From Saturnia japonica (Eukaryota; Arthropoda; Insecta; Lepidoptera; Saturniidae): a stretch of DNA of 64,000 nt. Position 1 is the first letter of the stretch; each line of letters begins with the position of its first letter. The stretch is taken from assembly GCA_033032175.1 (NCBI GenBank), contig CM065309.1:20150001-20214000 (forward strand), written 5' to 3'. Shown here piece after piece: positions 1 to 12,147 of this stretch. The notes beneath the pieces were generated by a model, which saw only the letters and a program-made list of their open reading frames with translations, made no database searches and was not told the DNA's origin. The position numbers and the translations under genes are program-made.

Positions 1-64
1 AAAACAAACACGCTACACATTTTTCTTATAAATTTCTACAAAGTATTCTGGGATTTTGTAAAAA

Positions 65-590
65 TCTATACAATTAATAAAATTGAAGTGTCTGTTTGTA
101 AAGTCAAAATAACAGTTTTTCACTAAATGCATATTATGAAAGTATATACGATACTTATAAAAAAAAAAACAATTTTTAAAATTTTTGTCTTTCTGTCTGT
201 CTGTTTGTTCCAGGTAATCTCCGAAACGGTTGCACCGATTTTGAACAGACTTTCACTGATATATGGCAAATGATGTAGGAAATAACTTAGGCTACTTTTA
301 TTTTGGAAAAAGAATTAGGGTTCCGCACAAATAAAAAAAAACTAGTCATGGTGAATCAATTCGGGCGCTTAAATGGCTTATCCTGAGTAAACCATAAGAG
401 ATATAGCAAATTAATGTGCTACATCATTGTAGAGATTTAAAACCTAAAAAAATGTCCGACAGAATATACATCTGTCTTCTAAGGAACACCCACAATAAGC
501 ATTTTTGTTTTTAAAATAGCCAGAAGCGGGGAAGCAAGATTCGCGTGGGCATTCTGTAGTCCACGTGAGCGAAGCCACGGGCACAGCTAG
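65..590 (+). mobile_element. Non-autonomous Helitron, family F copy 1, both ends present
   Basis: The element starts TCTATAC at 65 just after an A and ends CTAG at 587-590 just before a T. This is the A|TC...CTRR|T arrangement of Helitrons, rolling-circle transposons that make no target duplication. A short stem (cgtgg 544-548 with ccacg 561-565) lies upstream of the CTAG. There is no helicase or Rep coding sequence, so it would need proteins from elsewhere. Copies of the same family, sharing both the 5' part and the body, occur on the minus strand at 13841-14286 and 19715-20174, with a 3' half at 42062-42356. The Helitron class is inferred from the ends and is fairly secure. Confidence 0.7.
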
Positions 591-1307
591 TTTAAAATAA
601 AATTATAAATAATGCTTATCTATATGAAAATAATTGTTTACAGCTCCGTGTCTAAATATGCCGAAGTTATGAGGCGGAGTCATGTAACGTGCAATGTGGA
701 GAAACGTTTTGTAAGTTTCTCGATATTCGGTGTTTGTGATTTGTAGTTGAACTACGATATGTACGGAGTATAACATAGTCGCAGGACATTATTGAAAGTA
801 ATAAATTGATGAAACTGGCACCTCCTAGGACGATAGTAGTTAACGGTTAGCACCGGCGCAGTCGTTCAATAATTTCGGCAAGTACAGTGTCGCTTAACCA
901 TTAGTTCCGCTTGCAATGTATAGATGGCAGCAACATATAGTGTAATGTGAGTACAGTACAGGTCCGTGACCTCTATTACAGTTGCTGACCCATCCAAGGC
1001 GCCACCTCACGCCACAACTCAGTTACCTGCCTCCGTTCTCGTAAATATACTATTTACACCCTTTTTTACGTACCATTAAGTATGCATTCCTCCTACCTAC
1101 AAACTTCAAGGTTGCAATGATGTTATTAAATACTCTTGTTCAAGTATCGTGAGAATTAAAGAGATCACATCATCAGAAAGATTTACATTCATGTTTCGTA
1201 GATACAGTAGGTAACAAATAGAATAATAATGAAAAGTTTCATTCGATTCAAAAGGTTGGAAGGAAGGACCGTTCTCCATGACTGATCGATACGGAGTGAC
1301 CGCTGTG
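591..1307. other. Unassigned sequence
   Basis: There is no convincing open frame, RNA gene or repeat shared with the rest of the window. Its base composition (about 650-1050) is less AT-rich than the surroundings, so it may be single-copy, but nothing specific supports a function. Confidence 0.4.
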
Positions 1308-1425
1308 TTTTTTTTAGACCTGACTATACTGTTAGCCTTAGGGGTCATGAAGCCGCTGCGGCTTTTACAGCTTCACAGAACTTGGGGACCGCTGTGTACT
1401 CCATTCCGTTTATTTATAGTCACTC
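1308..1425 (-). repeat. 3' tail of jockey-type LINE (tail family A)
   Basis: On the minus strand this ends in a run of eight A (T at 1308-1315), preceded by the sequence found at the end of the LINE at 31576-32705. Other tails of the family are at 32808-32919 and 47991-48072. Only the last ~110 bp are present, so this is a severely 5'-truncated LINE insertion. It has no coding capacity. Confidence 0.6.
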
Positions 1426-1489
1426 GTCCGAAGTTATTTCATTTCTACCTTACAAGTTTAAATTAAAGTATCATAGCGATAACAAAAAC

Positions 1490-1835
1490 CAAATACCTCC
1501 ACCCTACAGAAGATCAAAGTCAAATAACCTAGTGTTGTGTTCCTGCTGTGAGTAGGGTTTCCAGAGCTCCTTGGGAAAGGGGGGGGGGGGAGGGGGAGGG
1601 TGTTCAAAAAGAGATAGAAAACACAGAAATTTCTTTGGTAATTTTTCTCTATTTGTGACAGTCCGTTCAGGTTGTGCCGATTGTTAAATATTTCCACCCT
1701 AGGTTTCCAGAGCTATTTTGGGTAGGGGGGTACAAGGTGGGCCACGCGTTCGTGATACTTATGGTATTACAAGCGTCCATAGGCTTAGCCCCGTACCATC
1801 AGGTGTTCGTAGCCTTGTTTGCCACATTTGTTGTG
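1490..1835 (+). repeat. LINE 3'-region repeat (family K), internally duplicated
   Basis: It shares the 'cctccaccctacagaag' and 'ggtttccagagctccttggg' blocks with copies at 6740-6955 and 52170-52315. Its end has the 'gtaccatcaggtgttcgta...cttgtttgccac' sequence, which resembles a widespread lepidopteran retroposon 3' end (from memory). The 'ccaccctaggtttccagagct' block occurs twice, separated by a 12-G run (1579-1590), so part was duplicated. It is non-coding here; the parent LINE clade is unknown. Confidence 0.5.
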
Positions 1836-2823
1836 TTAAAAAAACACTCATACAATGTATTACGCGATGCATGGCGACACAAATTTCTTGAAAAATTTTA
1901 ATATAACTAATGCATAAATAAAATAAAAGTACATATGTCAATTACTCGTGAATAATTGATTAGCTTTAAATGCGTATGAATTAATTTCTAAATATTATGA
2001 ATTTATTAAAATTTGATTATTTTCGTTTAGATTACCAAAAATCATTCACTTTGCCAGATAGTCAAGTTGATTTTTTTTTGTTAGTACCAGCATGCTCTTG
2101 AAAAGACGAGCTTAATTTGATAAAAAATTGTTGTTTTCTAACAGAGAGCTCAGCTGTAACCACAACGAAGACACAATTATAATTGTTTTGCGAATATGGA
2201 TAATTTATGTTAGTAGCTTCCGTATAACTATTTCCAAGATATTTCTGCATAAGCGCATGAATTACGGACGTTCGTACAACGAAGCTGTGGTTAATGTACT
2301 GCAAATAACGAATTAACATTTGGTTTATCTGCGCGTTTCTGCTTCCTTGGTTACTTGGTACTTAGGTCACAAAGTAAGATGCAAAATCTAGTACTAATGT
2401 CTTATTAGTTTCATTGTTTATTTAAATATATACTATATTTTTATATTCAACAATCGATATGTATGTTTTCTTATTATAACAAACAGAAAAAGACTTAGAA
2501 AATCTCTTTTTGTAAATCAGGTTAACTTTATATTAGCTAGCTAGCTCTAGCTATTTAGTTTTTTTTTTAAATTATAACATACTTTTTATGATCTTCTTAT
2601 TGCCAAAAAATAATTTTACCTGTATCTGGGCAACAGCAATATTTATGAATAGTGTTTACAAAGTTAGTCTCAGAAATAATACATGAAGTTAGATAGTACG
2701 CATATAGATAAAATCAAGATTTTATTTCATAAAAATGTTTTGTGTAATTACACTTTGTTATTGACAATGTTTTTCAATCAAAATAAAGTTGCAAAGTGTT
2801 CAAAAGGAATATTAATGAGTGAC

Positions 2824-2825
<2 letters not shown>
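1836..2825. other. AT-rich sequence with nothing recognised
   Basis: Only short chance frames are present. There is no repeat shared with the rest of the window and no RNA gene signature. Confidence 0.4.

Positions 2826-2864
<39 letters not shown>
2826..2864. repeat. (AT)n microsatellite
   Basis: About 19 alternating AT dinucleotides without interruption, followed by a short ATACACCACATAT stretch. Length variation between individuals is likely. Confidence 0.95.
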
Positions 2865-2868
<4 letters not shown>

Positions 2869-3994
2869 CACATATATTAATAGAATATAGTACTCAGAGA
2901 TAATTTAGTTTCTTATTAGTTAAATAATATTTCAAAATTGGATAAGTAACTTCGAGGATTTATGCTGTATTCACAAACTTTACCTTTTTAGATTAACTAG
3001 ACTATAAAACTGAATAAGTCTACTATATGTCTTCTTACCTCGAAAAGTATTATATATAGCATTATGTTGTAATATAATTATTTATAAATAAATTAAAAAG
3101 TTTGAATTTGATTTTATAATTCTCAATATTCAATAACAAGCAACTCGATCATACTTATCAAGTACTTATTATGTGAACCTCAAAAGGTCCGAAACTTCGC
3201 ACAGCCAAACAATGGATCTCAAGACGTTAGCATGATTGATGGCATCGCTCTTCAAACCGTATTGAAAAGGTGGAAACCTGCTTTGAACGACAAACTTTAA
3301 TTTATTGTTATACGAGTTTAAACTTTTGATATATAATTAAGGAATAAATCGGCTAATAATATCAATACATATGATGTTAGTATTTAGTAAGGATAAGGTA
3401 ATTTTCATACCACAAGAGGACGGAAAGGCTGATGAAGGTTCACACAAGATTAATTATGGGTTCTGGAACATAGCTGTATTTGATCGGATAATAGGTTTAA
3501 ATACTCTCTAAGAACAGTGACTAATGACAAAGAATAAGGATCTGTTAACAGCAGTTACTGGTATACCGGTTTAAAAGCCTATCGAGGAGAGAGTTAACAG
3601 AGATTAACCTATAAAGATATAAACATAGTAAGGATATTAAAAAAACACAAGTAAAAAATGGGATTGAGGACATTCCTGTTTATAGTCAAATCCATTAACA
3701 TCTAGAGGCTTAAAAAATTATGATGATGATATAAAATAGTTTTTGGTCTCTTATAAATGGATTCACTTTAAGACAAATTGTGATATCTTCAAAACCTATA
3801 AATTCTAGCATAGATCTAGTTTTAGAAGTAAGTGAATATTTATTTGTAATGACTTTTTGCGCGCGAATTGTTTCAAATGCCGTTCTAGACACAAAATATT
3901 CAAATATGAATAAAGTGGAAATTGTTAGAGTCCATATTATAAGCCAACATGTAATAAACAAATTGTGATCGGTACAGTGGCAGTACAAAACACA
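2865..3994. other. AT-rich sequence with nothing recognised
   Basis: No supported gene was found. Short open frames on both strands (around 3710-3990) show no domain or initiation context and overlap each other antisense, which indicates chance. Confidence 0.4.
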
Positions 3995-4085
3995 CGTTCA
4001 ATAATTATTAACTAAAAGCAAAACAGTGTAGCTACGAGATCGCGCCTTGCATAAAATTGGTGCTAAGAAATCTTATGCTAACTCG
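3995..4085 (+). repeat. Direct repeat Q, copy 1
   Basis: A ~85-bp segment beginning 'attattaactaaaagc' and containing 'aaacagtgtag' and 'gcataaaat' recurs at 5014-5100 in the same orientation. The element class is unknown. Confidence 0.6.
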
Positions 4086-4649
4086 GACACTGGCGCTCAG
4101 TAGAATTTCAAACTAATATTTTACTAACCACTAAAGTAGCAGTATACCTTCTCGAAGCGTTAAACATACAAGGAAATAATAATTGTATATCTATTTTCTT
4201 GATTATAATAAAACGTTTTTATTTGAGAGTGAAACAACATCAGGAACACCAGTTGTTGTAGTTTACTTGGATTTGTAATATTATTATCTATTTATGTTTA
4301 CCTACGGTAAGACCTTAATAGAGTGGACAGAAAGAATTAGCAATACTTTTCGTTTGCTGAAAACATTCAGACAACATAACATTTCATTTTGAATTCGTTA
4401 AGTTGCATCCACGCCAATTCTGTGTAGTTTCTGTTGTTTCTAAGGTCAATTAATTTTCGTATTTCATCCATATGGTTAATTCTTCGTCATAGATCGCCTG
4501 GATATGACTTCATCAATAATTCGCATTAAGTATTATTATTATTTTGAATTATTTCATCACTCTTACGTTTAATATGTCTAACATAATAAAATACTTTGCA
4601 GCATTACGTTAGTGACCATATTTTAGAAAACATATTCGGCAAGTTAAAT
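4086..4649. other. AT-rich sequence with nothing recognised
   Basis: No coding, RNA or repeat feature can be supported. Confidence 0.4.
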
Positions 4650-4750
4650 ATCTGTCGCCAATTTCCCATAGGTGTGTTTTAGAAGCTGCACTAGAGAGCC
4701 AGTCCCTCTCTTAGTTTTGCGTGTTACTTACTTAGGCCACCTCGTCACAT
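4650..4750 (+). mobile_element. SINE-1 fragment (3' part only)
   Basis: It matches the distal part of the tRNA-derived SINE at 25588-25857: the 'ctgtcgccaa...cataggtgtgtt' block, the 'agagccagtcc' block and the 'cgtgttac...aggccac' end. The tRNA-like head with the A and B boxes is missing, so it cannot be transcribed from its own promoter. Confidence 0.6.
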
Positions 4751-5013
4751 AACATTAGCTTTGATCGAAGTGAAATGCAAAACCAATACTAGCATTAAAA
4801 TTGGACTGCAATATTTATTCTTCTCAGAAATTAAAAAAAAAAATAATATTAGGTGATGTTTTGTTATCACATATTTATTCCATGGAATATGTCCCAAAAG
4901 TTTTCAGTCGTAAGAAAAGTATTCCTTTAATAAAAGTAGTAACGTTAAGACTAAGCTCAGAAATACGGAAAATACATTCGCTCGGTAATACCGGTGAGAT
5001 ATTCACTACTGTC
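4751..5013. other. Nothing recognised
   Basis: A 74-codon open frame (4801-5025) runs partly into repeat Q and has no recognisable domain. It is treated as chance. Confidence 0.35.
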
Positions 5014-5100
5014 ACAAATTATTAACTAAAAGCGAAACAGTGTAGTGGCGGAGACGCGTCATGCATAAAATAGATGTTAAGAAATTTCGTGCTTGCTTTG
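5014..5100 (+). repeat. Direct repeat Q, copy 2
   Basis: It is similar to 3995-4085 and in the same orientation, about 1 kb downstream. Short 'aactaaaagc' and 'aaacagtgtag' blocks are shared. The two copies may be independent insertions or remnants of one larger element. Confidence 0.6.
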
Positions 5101-5544
5101 TTTAGGGCTCTGTTGCTTGTTGTAAGTTTTGAGCTATCATTTTGCATGTACCAGAACTTTTAGCTAACATATTTGTTTATGTCGAGTGAAACAAGTTATT
5201 TTTAGGGATTCTATTTCTCAGAATGACAAACGTAACCCTTGTGGGATCACTTTGTTTTCTGTCCCTTCTAAACCTTTTCTCACGGAGGGTTAAAGGGCTA
5301 AGTAGAAAAGTATGTGTGACAATAGATTACTAAAATGTATCATATTGGTATAACTGGTGTAATACCGTACTCCCTTACTCTTTCTTATTTAAATATAAAC
5401 TAAAATCTTCTTTATGTATTTTGTAATTTTCTTTTTTTTTTGTTTTCGACCGATCTAACTTCTCTTCTATTTATGAAACCTTTTAAATTGCCTTTAGTAT
5501 TACCTTTTATTAACTATCTAGTTTTAGCGATGGTGACAATCTTA
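5101..5544. other. Nothing recognised
   Basis: AT-rich non-coding sequence with no shared repeat. Confidence 0.4.
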
Positions 5545-5795
5545 TCCGGGTTTAAGTGACGATGTGGCTCATGAGGGTAATACGCTAAGTCTAGTGAGGG
5601 AACGGGCACTGAAGTGCAGCTGTCGGTACAAACTTATAAGTGCTTAGCTACAGATTTTCAACTTGGGTGTGGACAGTAGAAAATGGCATACTAACGTATG
5701 GTCTCAAAACGATGTTTTTATCCACTGAAAGCTAGGGCTCATTGTAGAGATTCGAATTCACGTTGTACACGTTAAAATTGAGCCATCATTACTTC
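5545..5795 (-). mobile_element. SINE-1, near full length, diverged
   Basis: Read on the minus strand it begins 'gtaatgatggctca' (A-box region), has a diverged B box around 'gaattcgaatctc', then the 'agctttcagtgg' central module and the 'cataagtttgt...gcagctgcactt' distal part. This order matches 25588-25857. RNA polymerase III would transcribe an intact copy, and retroposition would use LINE machinery. Point changes suggest an old copy. Confidence 0.7.
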
Positions 5796-6739
5796 CAACT
5801 TCTGACAAATATATAAAAGAGTATTATGTGTTATGTTATAGAGAATATTCTTTATAATATTTTAATATTCTGTTTTCTCATACAGTATAATGTTTGTTTA
5901 ACAAAATACCCGTCTTGTGCGCAGATCAACGCGTTCGAGCGAAATAATAGGCTTTTTCGAAGCTCCACTTCTTACTTGAGTGACTACTGTATTTAAATGA
6001 AACGATACTATGTTAAAGAGCTTAAGTTTATAAGACATATATATAAAGATTTTTGGTTAGTTGGCCATACGTTACATCATTGCATTCTACAAGCTACGTA
6101 GGCTGCCCCACTGTCATTTAAGTGTTGCAATTTTTAGGACTATATTGGTGACTTTGATTTTTGTGCTCAGAAAAAATTCTGACTTCATTGCCAAATTTGA
6201 GTGACCTTTAGGTTTCTTATAAGGCTCATAGTTCGTCTGCTACGTCATCTCAGTTATCACCTCTGTCAAATATAATTTTTGATCAACACATAAAAACCCA
6301 CAGGTGCCTGATTCCAAAAATTTTATTAAAATAAAATACCATTCACTTAACCCGGAAAATAAAACTGTGACCCAAGTTACTAGATTGTCTCAAAGGGAAC
6401 AACGAAAATTACCTATTTAGAAACATAAGGAAACACCCGAGACACGTAACACCTTCGTATTTGTCATTTGAATGGGCAAGTAGCGAGCGTATATTCCGGC
6501 TCGACAAGACCGTGGCCGGCTATGTGAGAATATAACGACGCCACTATTTTATGTAATGGCACCCCCAAGTGTACGATGCGAATGTGTTTAGTTTTTATAC
6601 ATAGGTATATAAACTTTAAAAAGTTGGTTTACAAAAACTGTAAAATTGTAACGGTCTTACATTTTAAGTTTAAATAATCCATCGACTTATATATTAAGAG
6701 AGGTAGGTCCAAAAGTAGTTTCTTTGGGGATTTCTGTCT
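5796..6739. other. Nothing recognised
   Basis: No supported feature. A less AT-rich patch at about 6470-6560 (CpGs around 'ccggctcgacaagaccg') is noted but unexplained. Confidence 0.4.
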
Positions 6740-6955
6740 ACTTGGCGAAATTCTACTGGTGGAATACCGCTACCCTACAGAAGTTCGTGGCCTAATAGCT
6801 TTATGTTCTGTTCCTGCATTACGTAGGGTTTCCAGAGCTCCTTGGGGTAACGGGGTTTAAGGTCAGCAACACGGTAAAGATACCTATGGCATTTCAAGCT
6901 TTCATAGCGTATGGTAGCCTATGCCGTATGCTTGTTTTTCACTTCAGTTGTATAA
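6740..6955 (+). repeat. LINE 3'-region repeat (family K), copy 2
   Basis: It has the 'ctaccctacagaag' and 'ggtttccagagctccttggg' blocks seen at 1490-1835 and ends near 'gccgtatgcttgttt'. It is non-coding and is followed immediately by an RTE coding scrap. Confidence 0.55.
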
Positions 6956-6965
6956 AAAAATTAAA

Positions 6966-7065
6966 TCATAAAATGTATGAAGTCATCGAAATAGCTGCAA
7001 GAATAAAAAATTTGAAGGGAAATCTTGTACGACATGCAAATGGCGTTTCTTTAAAAAGCAACGTC
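6966..7065 (+). pseudogene. RTE-type LINE C-terminal scrap
   Basis: The conceptual translation contains E-V-I-E-I-A-A-R-I-K-N-L-K followed by N-L-V-R-H-A-N-G. It aligns by eye with the C-terminal 'DVIERIAxLKWxWxGHxAR' segment of RTE-clade retrotransposon proteins, also present at 50505-50765 and 53380-53690. The conserved tryptophans are lost. Only ~33 codons remain, so this is a dead fragment. Assignment rests on a short motif. Confidence 0.5.
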
Positions 7066-7795
7066 AAAGAATCCAAGATCGTAATAGTGCAAGAGCAAAA
7101 GATTAAAATAATGGATGAAAAAGAAAAGGAATTACAAAATTGATACTGGCAAGTGCTGGCAAGTATCGTCTGACATCAAGAAAAAGAAACAGAACTTAAT
7201 AAAGTAAAATATATATTTATATACGTTTACTTACATACATTTTATCAGGTATGTATTTATAAGTAAAATGAATCTGCATGTTACTTATTATTTATGATAT
7301 TAATAAAAATGTCTGGAAGATTATATTTTGATTATCTTTAACACTTTTATTACTATTATAAATTACATTTGATAACACTCTGTTTATGATCGGAGAGTTG
7401 AGTAGAATCGACAAGAATCAACTACAAAATTTATTAATTAAGCCTCCCCACGCATGGGTGTCGTAATTAAAAAGTTATCGCAGATCGGCTGCGAATCTCC
7501 GGGATTTCGGTAAACTTTCGCTTTGCGAAACTGTGCTAATTAAGTCTGAGAATTCATTATATCTTATTATTTAACTTTATTCCTTTGAAGAATTTTTAGC
7601 AAAGTTTCTTTTTTAAAGTTCGTGTTTAATTTTGTTCGTTTTTTTTTTGTCAAACGTTGTCTATTGTTTTAATTTAGGAAGTTTTTTTAGACATTTATGA
7701 ATCAATTGTTTCGAAAGGTGACTGAGGTACGCTGCAAAAACGTGATATATACATGGAAGTAATGTGTAGGATATTTGTGTAGTAGAAAATATAAG
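7066..7795. other. Unassigned; includes a less AT-rich patch
   Basis: Most is AT-rich and featureless. The stretch 7440-7555 is richer in GC and has short inverted motifs (for example 'ctttcgctttgcgaaa'). It is not shared with other parts of the window and could be a non-coding host element; this is only a suspicion. Confidence 0.3.
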
Positions 7796-8065
7796 TTTTT
7801 AACGGGATCTTGAGAAGGGGCTTTTAGTTTAGTTCAAAAACTTACGTTATTAAATCCTATAATTATGGAATATTGGTGGCATTTTACGTGATATATTTTG
7901 GTCATTACGTAAAAGTGAAAATGATTAGAAATAATAGTTGTGAGGCAAGAATTTTGGAGTTACCACAACAACTCCTTGAACAGTTCTGACAAGGGAGCCA
8001 CCATCTTGTTATTTGAAGATTACAAAAGTAATGTCAATAAAAAAATCAATTTAAAGAAGTCACTG
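7796..8065 (+). repeat. Unclassified dispersed repeat J, copy 1
   Basis: Begins 'aacgggatcttgag', has the 'ggtggcattttacgtgatata' type core and ends 'gacaagggagccaccatc' plus 'ttgtta'. The same order is found at 10610-10830, 15425-15600, 45397-45640 (minus) and 53812-53880. No open frame spans it, no terminal inverted repeat is obvious, and I do not recognise the family. Confidence 0.65.
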
Positions 8066-10294
8066 AAAGCATCTTCCAATCTCATAAGATTGGGCTTTCA
8101 AATTTATGAATTTTTTCCTCATACTTTGTTGAATTTTTCATTTTACTTAGTATGAAGTTATAAAAATAAACTATTTACATACAATGTCGCGGTTTACTTC
8201 TATTTAAGAACAGACTTAATATTTACAGTATATCGTGTCAATAACGTATATAGATAAATTATTACTGTTAGATAATTCTCATAAAATTTTATTTATTTAA
8301 GAAATATTCTTAATTTTATTGTTTTTAATTTAATCTTGATATGAAAACATATATTACTTTCATCGTCTCATTAAATATTTAAAGTGAAGGTAAGGAAATA
8401 GAATATCTGTTGGACGCCAACGGTGCAGTGGTCAAATAATAAGTGTTCAAACTGTAAGCCGGGTAAGGTGCATTCCTTGCATATTCTACGTGTGGCGTGA
8501 TCAATGCGCTGAGAGCGAGAAAAAAATGGCTAATTGTAATAAGTTGAATTGTTTAATTTAGTTAGTTAGTATTAATCCATATTGAACAAAATAAAGTACC
8601 TACTACTAAAAAAAAAATCAATTTAATACTAGTTACTACCCGTTACGTCGCTAAGCTTATTTTTTTAGTCGTTATAAAAGCATTCTCTGATTTATTCACA
8701 AACTTAATCGACTTCTATGCCAAATTGTTATACAGTCCTTATGTACCAATATGAGCGTTATTGATCAGTAAACAGTCAACCAAAAGTACTTTATTTTTAA
8801 TATATTTTGATTTTTATAAAACGCTGCAGTTTAAGTATACCGTTGTAGTCGAAATTAGCTGCGTTGTAAATTGCTTTTAGCCCAAAAAGTTACGGCAGTT
8901 CAGTTGTTTACTGTGACTTTATTCAAGATAATTAGCATTTAGCAACCAAATTTTATATTAAAGGGGTACTAATAATATTGTAGTACAAAAGACAGCATAG
9001 TGATCACACATATTAAGGTGTGATCACTATCAAGACATTCCCTCCTGCCAAGAATTATTATACGGTGAAACAAATTAACTTTTGCTAAAAGTTCGTCTTA
9101 ATATTTATTTTACTAATTTATCATTTTTATTATCCTTTATAAAAAATATTATTGGTATTGTAATTTTTGGGTTGGTCCATAAAACACCACCGGATTAATA
9201 GTGGACTGTATTTATTTTCTTTCTTAACCAGCCACCATGATCCCGTACAATCGGGCTGTGAACTGAATTTTCGAGTCGTGCCGTTGAACAATTTGGCATG
9301 GAGTTTAAACGATCTATGTATTTATAACTATTACATTAGCCGTTATATGCTTAGAATTATATTTAACCAATATTAGTTTTTAAATTGATCAGTAATAATA
9401 ATAATTTCATGATAATAATTCCAGAAAAATCAATGACTCATTTGAGCTACGTAATACAGTTTTTACATAAGAAAAATCACATAAGATAATTTACAATTCA
9501 CATAGGACCATTTACATAGGCCATTTACTTCAGAAGACTTGAAATAGTCTTCTGGTTAGGGAGTACTTACCGTTCAAATAAAACACTAATACAAGAATTA
9601 TTTATTGTACACAATATGGCAGTATATAATACCTAGTTGCTCCCACTACATGAATCTCAGTTCCAAAAACACAATATGAGCTGGGTAATCCTTATCCTAA
9701 CTTCAAGAGACACGTAACTTTAATAACTAAGTCATTTTAACCATATACATTTCCTAAGCACGTTGCTAATAGCACATAGATATACGTTATAAGAGAAAAC
9801 CATTTATAATTCATATAACTACAAAATAGAAGTACCAAATAACAAGACGTCGTTTACATATAAGATATTCTCAATAATTTACCATAAAAACACGAAATAA
9901 AATAACTTGACTGGTTATACATGAATAAATACAAAGATTACAACTTAGACTCGCTATATAATAAAACTAGATTTCGTATATTACATGCTGTGAGGCGATG
10001 TGTACTCATCTGTCCTCGACAGTCATAATAGTAGATTATTGATGTAATCGCTATAACTCATTAATTAAACCAAGATTTTAAAACTGAACTTTTCCAATAA
10101 ACGCTACGGGGAGGCTACGACTGTTGCTGCGGTCGCTTCCTGCGTAGTTGTGTGGCCCCTTTGTTCGTTTAAAAGCGGTTGAAAGCGTTTTTGGACGGTT
10201 TTAATCTGTTAAACCTCAATACTTATTCTTTGTTTTCTTGATGTGGTACAGCCTGTGTAAAATACCATGTTTATTTATTTAAGTGTTATTAGGT
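8066..10294. other. Long stretch with nothing recognised
   Basis: AT-rich. Open frames are short and without domain character (the longest is about 69 codons near 9167-9376). A short inverted pair 'tgatcacac...gtgtgatca' lies near 9000-9025. No RNA gene or shared repeat is evident. Confidence 0.4.
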
Positions 10295-10460
10295 TTTTTT
10301 CTGTCAAATTCTCAGTAGTAGCACGGAGTTTGACTTTGTGCCCGATTAATCGCGATAGGCTCACTCCCTTGTACATAGGATCTAAAAACATACTCGGCGA
10401 ACTACGGTTGTACATTAATACCTACACCTATGCCTAACCCTTCGGGGAATACAGTCGTGA
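10295..10460 (+). mobile_element. SINE-2 fragment (3' part)
   Basis: It shares 'attctcagtag', 'tctaaaaacata', 'cggcgaact' and 'cctaacccttcgggga' with the complete copy at 39221-39432. The tRNA-like promoter is absent, so this is a 5'-truncated copy. Confidence 0.6.
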
Positions 10461-10609
10461 TGGTATGTTATCTAAATTATTTAAAAATATGAACTTTAGA
10501 GCTTCTTTGTGTGTAAAGTTCCAAGGTTGAATTTTAGTACGTTTTATACGCAACATTTTCAACGCTACTTTTCCGACACAGAAAGGACGGAAAATATGTA
10601 GGTACTTGG
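10461..10609. other. Short spacer
   Basis: No feature seen. Confidence 0.4.
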
Positions 10610-10830
10610 AGTTTTAGCGGGATCCTAATCCATTATGTGGTGGTTTTTTACTTTTATTCATGAACTATTTAACCCATTATTATGTAATTTTGGTGGTATT
10701 TTACTTGACATACTCGTAATTTGGTTATTGTGGATAAGTGAAGTGGATTAGAATTATTAACTAGAAATTTGAATTTTGAGTTGACTTTTTGTATTAAGAA
10801 TTGTAAACACACGTTGCTCCTACATATAAA
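10610..10830 (+). repeat. Unclassified dispersed repeat J, copy 2
   Basis: It opens with 'ttttagcgggatc', contains 'attttggtggtattttact' and 'gtggataagtgaagtgga', and decays before the 'gggagccaccatc' end seen in other copies. It is the same unknown family as 7796-8065. Confidence 0.55.
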
Positions 10831-11243
10831 GAAGGAGGTACTTGGACAGAGAAATAAAGACAAATAAAAAAAAAACAAAGAGAAATAAGACAAGAAAGAA
10901 GGTAAGTATTATAAAAAAAGAAAAAAAAATTCAAAAAGTTTATCTTCTGTCACATGTACTAAGCGAACTTTTGAATCTTCTATTGGCTCTTTTTGACCCA
11001 CCTAAGTAAGGTTAGCATGTTTTTACATCGGCTTTTTAAGAATTACCGTAAACAAATTGCATGTTAAATTTCATTGATCATTTACATTACTTATGAAGCC
11101 ATTACAAATAATAATATTGTAGAGTAACAAGCCGATCGTAGTATGAAGCGGTCGTACACGTGGCGAGGTATTGATAGCCGATATTTATGATATTAATCAA
11201 CACAATATTGTATAAAAATATTACGTCCCATTTTATGCTACAT
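10831..11243. other. A-rich stretch and unassigned sequence
   Basis: Purine-rich runs (10860-10935) followed by AT-rich sequence. No gene is supported. Confidence 0.4.
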
Positions 11244-11585
11244 TTTTTTTTTATAATAGCTCGGCGCATTGACGGTATATCTCCTGATGGTAAACACAGC
11301 ACAATCCAAACACAACGGCGATCACTGAGAGATCTAAATCCGTCGGCGGTCGCCCCTGTCTGCCGACTTCCACAAATATCTCTTCACATTACGCTTAAGA
11401 TTTCATGTCGTAAGAAGGGCTGGCCGGGAGAAGTTTCCACAGCTTCACGGTACGATAAAGATAATTCTAACGGTATGCCTTTTTAGTTCTAGCCGAGATG
11501 AAGGGTACCGTAAAACTGCGACTCCTAAGCCCAGCACGCCTGGTTCTGTTGTGGAAGGGAGAGGAAGGTATTAGACTGAATATCT
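11244..11585 (+). repeat. Dispersed LINE-like repeat B, copy 1
   Basis: After a T run, it has 'agctcggcgcattgacgg', 'ctaaatccgtcggcggtcg', 'gtcgtaagaag...ggccgggagaag' and 'cacggtacg'. All of these recur in the same order at 35945-36270. The block is GC-richer than its surroundings. Small open frames cross it but are not conserved between copies. It is probably the 3' region of a LINE; the clade was not identified. Confidence 0.6.
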
Positions 11586-12147
11586 TTTACACTTATGTCT
11601 GTAACTTATTCTATCTCGTCTTTAAGTATTCTTTGGAATCCATCTGTATTTTCGTAAAACATAATATTCAAATTTATGTAGGGTACAACGTTGCTGAACC
11701 ATTGTGTTTACTTAGGACTGCGAGCGGTTAGTTTAACTATTTACTTATAAAAGAAAAAAACAAAGGCACCAATACAACATTAAAAAAAATATAGTGAACT
11801 CTTTAAATCGACCCCAAAATTTGTAAGATGATTGTAGATAAATAACAATAACAAGTACAATCAATTTACTGGTATATTAATATAAAAAGGAAAACATATG
11901 CCTTGAATATTTAATTTTAATACTTACAAAAATGGGTTCTTAACTTTTTTACTTGCTTTGTTACTCAAATAAATGAGTCTTCATCAACTCTATTGATTAC
12001 ACTTTAAAGTCAGTAATTGAATTATAAAAGTTCCCATCTATGCAGACAAATTATAAAAACCTGATCACTAGAAAATGCTTATCGAAAATTACCCAAACGT
12101 TGTAGATTTTTATATTCGATCAACAATATTAACTTTATTATGAAATA
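11586..12147. other. Nothing recognised
   Basis: AT-rich non-coding sequence. Confidence 0.4.

Noticed and set aside
11187..11731. 99- and 77-codon frames
   Set aside because: They lie in dispersed repeat B; the second copy at 35945 does not keep these frames.
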